Below are positions 53,067 through 54,555 of a stretch of 54,555 bases of DNA, one piece after another (position 1 is the stretch's first letter; each line of letters opens with the position of its first letter). This stretch comes from Scleroderma bovista (Eukaryota; Basidiomycota; Agaricomycetes; Boletales; Sclerodermataceae). The notes beneath the pieces are model-generated. The model was not told where the DNA came from. It did not search any database and worked only from the letters and a program-made list of their open reading frames with translations. The stretch lies in contig JAYMGJ010000043.1 of assembly GCA_037178675.1 (NCBI GenBank), forward strand, positions 1 through 54,555, written 5' to 3'. The position numbers and the translations under genes were made by a program.

Positions 53067-54193
53067 CTACATAATATACCCTGCATGACGAATCCAGCCC
53101 TGACATTTCTCAGCAGTAATACAGGCGGTTGCTTCAACGAGTGTTGCCATAGGGTCATTCTCTTCACGAAGACAATGTGCGTGACGACGGAGATATGATT
53201 TTACTGTAGTCATGATCAGCAAATCATGATCCGTTCATAGGCAACAGCTGGACTTACGTGCACTGAACGATTCTTCAATTGGATTGAGATCGGGTGAGTA
53301 TGGCGGCAGGAACAGCAAGATACATCCTATGAATAATGAAGGCTATATTACACAAGATGGTGGCCCGGGAACATACCAGCTTGCAGCAGGGCTGCTTCAA
53401 GGTCCTCATTTTGGTGGATACGGCAGTTGTCGAGGACAATCACTGATCGTTCTGCAGGGAACGGATTCATTGAAGGAAGCTGTGAAGGAATATGAGAAAA
53501 TGACCATGTAAAAAACACAAAACATACGACTTGTTCGATGACGAACTGGGAGAACAGATCACGATCAAATGATCCCTCAATGACATCTGCTGCGATATAC
53601 CCATCCACTGCCATGGCAGCCACAAGCGAGTACTGGTCACCGCGAACAAAGACATCTGCGAAGCATGCTCGAGTGCCTGACATTGCCCGTCCATAGTGAC
53701 GTGCCCATGTCCGCTCATCTTTGCTGGTCTCGTCAATGAAGATCAACTCTGAACCATCACCTTGAAAGTTGTTGTGCACCAGTTCTCGGAACTCTCTGCG
53801 ACGTTCCTCATCTCTTTCTGCAGCGATTTTGTGGAGGATCTTTCTGGTAAGACTGGCTTCAGCAAGGTTGCGGGAAAGAGTCGAAGTTGAGATGGCAATG
53901 TCATGTGTGAGCGCAAGCCATGCAACAACCTCGTCGAGAAATAGGTCTGTTTCCTGAGAAAAGAGGTCCTTGCAGGCCTGGATGAGGGTACGTGTGAGGA
54001 CACGGAGGCCCTGACCTTTCAAAGGTGATGGAGGGCGGATGACAGTGCCATGCTCTTCGAAGATTGCATGCCATCGAAAGAGGCTGGCACGCGAAACTCC
54101 TAGAATGTCGCATATATCCTCAATCTCCCAGCCTTGATCCCACAGCTTGAGGGCGATTAGCTTGACGTCTTCACTGATACGGCAGTTCCCCAT
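53067..54193 (-). CDS. DD34E transposase of the Tc1/mariner type, four exons
   Basis: ATG at 54193; exons 54193-53528, 53479-53377, 53326-53258 and 53203-53067; introns of 48, 50 and 54 nt start GTATGT, GTATGT and GTAAGT and end CAG, TAG and CAG. The frame is 325 codons with stop. An HTH-like N-terminus (EIEDICDILGVSRASLFRWH) and a second one (TLSRNLAEASLTRKILHKIA) precede the DDE core: D154 in LIFIDETSKD, D239 in VIVLDNCRIH and E274 in YSPDLNPIEE, 34 residues after D239. It would cut and join element ends at TA. The exon 2-3 join gives LLQAGCILLFLPPYSPD, as expected for the family. Confidence 0.92.
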
Positions 54194-54210
54194 GGTTGTT
54201 GGCCCACGAT

Positions 54211-54289
54211 TAGGCTGTTCCCAATTTGAAAGCACGCGACTCGCGACTTGAACAAACACACGCAATCTCATTATACTTGGGAACAGCTG
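54211..54289 (-). repeat. Right terminal inverted repeat, Tc1-type copy 2
   Basis: Reverse complement of 51062-51140 apart from one noted change (TTTCAAATT for TTCCAAATT). The transposase ATG is 18 bp inside it, so the repeat probably contains its promoter. Confidence 0.92.
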
Positions 54290-54291
54290 TA

Positions 54292-54555
54292 ATAGAACAC
54301 AGCACTGTAAACCATCCATTTTACTGTACAGAATAACATGTCCTATGTAATTTCTCATCTGCACAAAGAAATACACACCTCTCCACAAAACCTTCAATCA
54401 CGCATGTGAGCCATACACTACTTGGGAACAGCTTGGTCAGGTCCTTTCACCAATGCCATCCAGATGGCAGGTACCGCTGGAGGATTGAGACATTCGGAGT
54501 AGCCTCAGTGCCAGGTGATAATGGTTGAGTTTCTTGGTGAAGAGGGTCATGGCCT
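54292..54555. other. Right flank with an orphan terminal motif
   Basis: No gene seen. ACTTGGGAACAGCTT at 54420-54434 matches the outer end of the Tc1-type repeat (ACTTGGGAACAGCT) but has no visible partner. Confidence 0.4.

Larger units (their letters stand above)
51062..54289. mobile_element. Tc1/mariner-type DNA transposon, copy 2 (intact, two convergent genes)
   Basis: The 3228-bp element has TA on both sides (51060-51061 and 54290-54291), 79-bp terminal inverted repeats with one mismatch noticed, a plus-strand passenger gene (51205-52935) and a minus-strand transposase (54193-53067). The genes converge with 131 bp between their stop codons. Both open frames are uninterrupted after splicing, the transposase catalytic triad is complete, and it lacks the two insertions of copy 1, so it may be mobile. 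Confidence 0.93.

Noticed and set aside
53348..54397. Transposase starting at 54397 as a 349-residue single-exon protein
   Set aside because: The first part would be translated through the inverted repeat and flanking DNA, and the end lacks the catalytic Glu. ATG 54193 with three introns gives a complete DD34E protein.
1..54555. tRNA, rRNA or ordinary host metabolic genes
   Set aside because: None was recognised on either strand; all confident coding belongs to mobile elements. A tRNA could be missed by eye.

Overview
The window looks like part of a filamentous basidiomycete genome, most likely Agaricomycetes (inference). The evidence is: almost the whole 54.5 kb is nested transposable elements; reconstructable genes have short GT-AG introns of 45-58 nt; the elements are chromodomain Ty3/gypsy, Ty1/copia with a UBN2-type gag, and Tc1/mariner-type DDE elements. 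I found no complete ordinary host gene, rRNA, tRNA or CRISPR array.

Layout. 1-4684: decayed + strand Ty3/gypsy with an RT/RNase H deletion. 4823-7677: copia RT-RNase H reading frame with an unusual N-terminus, followed by a probable LTR at 7702-8016. 8327-12601: decayed Tc1/mariner-type element (copy 1) whose passenger gene is broken by a solo LTR and a piece of copia RT. 12604-15193: 5' half of a second copia. 15194-27110: Ty3/gypsy (minus sense) carrying an antisense spliced gene next to its 3' LTR and interrupted in integrase by a 4.25-kb fold-back element (18166-22416). 27130-31107: another minus-sense Ty3/gypsy, with a solo LTR in RNase H. 31108-33428 and 37582-39901: a 2.32-kb direct repeat, probably a long LTR. 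33802-36278: the 3' half of the split copia, now inverted. 40006-46334: a young, apparently complete chromodomain Ty3/gypsy with LTRs that look identical, inserted in the gag of an older gypsy (39902-40005 plus 46335-48313). 51062-54289: Tc1/mariner-type copy 2, which appears intact.

The most notable system is the two-gene Tc1/mariner-type transposon. Copy 2 has about 79-bp inverted repeats, TA duplications, a four-exon DD34E transposase (324 codons, D154/D239/E274) on the minus strand and a convergent five-exon passenger gene (about 500 codons) on the plus strand. The passenger has a C-terminal domain resembling a SAM domain. Copy 1 has the same architecture, so the passenger belongs to the element.

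Other points: two gypsy families have a 10-11 nt sequence 2 nt inside the 5' LTR that is complementary to LTR sequence at the expected transcription start, which is the Tf1-type self-priming geometry. Most in-frame stops sit where a CGA arginine codon is expected, and copy 1 differs from copy 2 largely at CpG sites, which suggests CpG-methylation decay. A copia was split by a gypsy (TSD GGCAC) and its 3' half was later inverted. Coordinates of exons and junctions were worked out by eye from the sequence.
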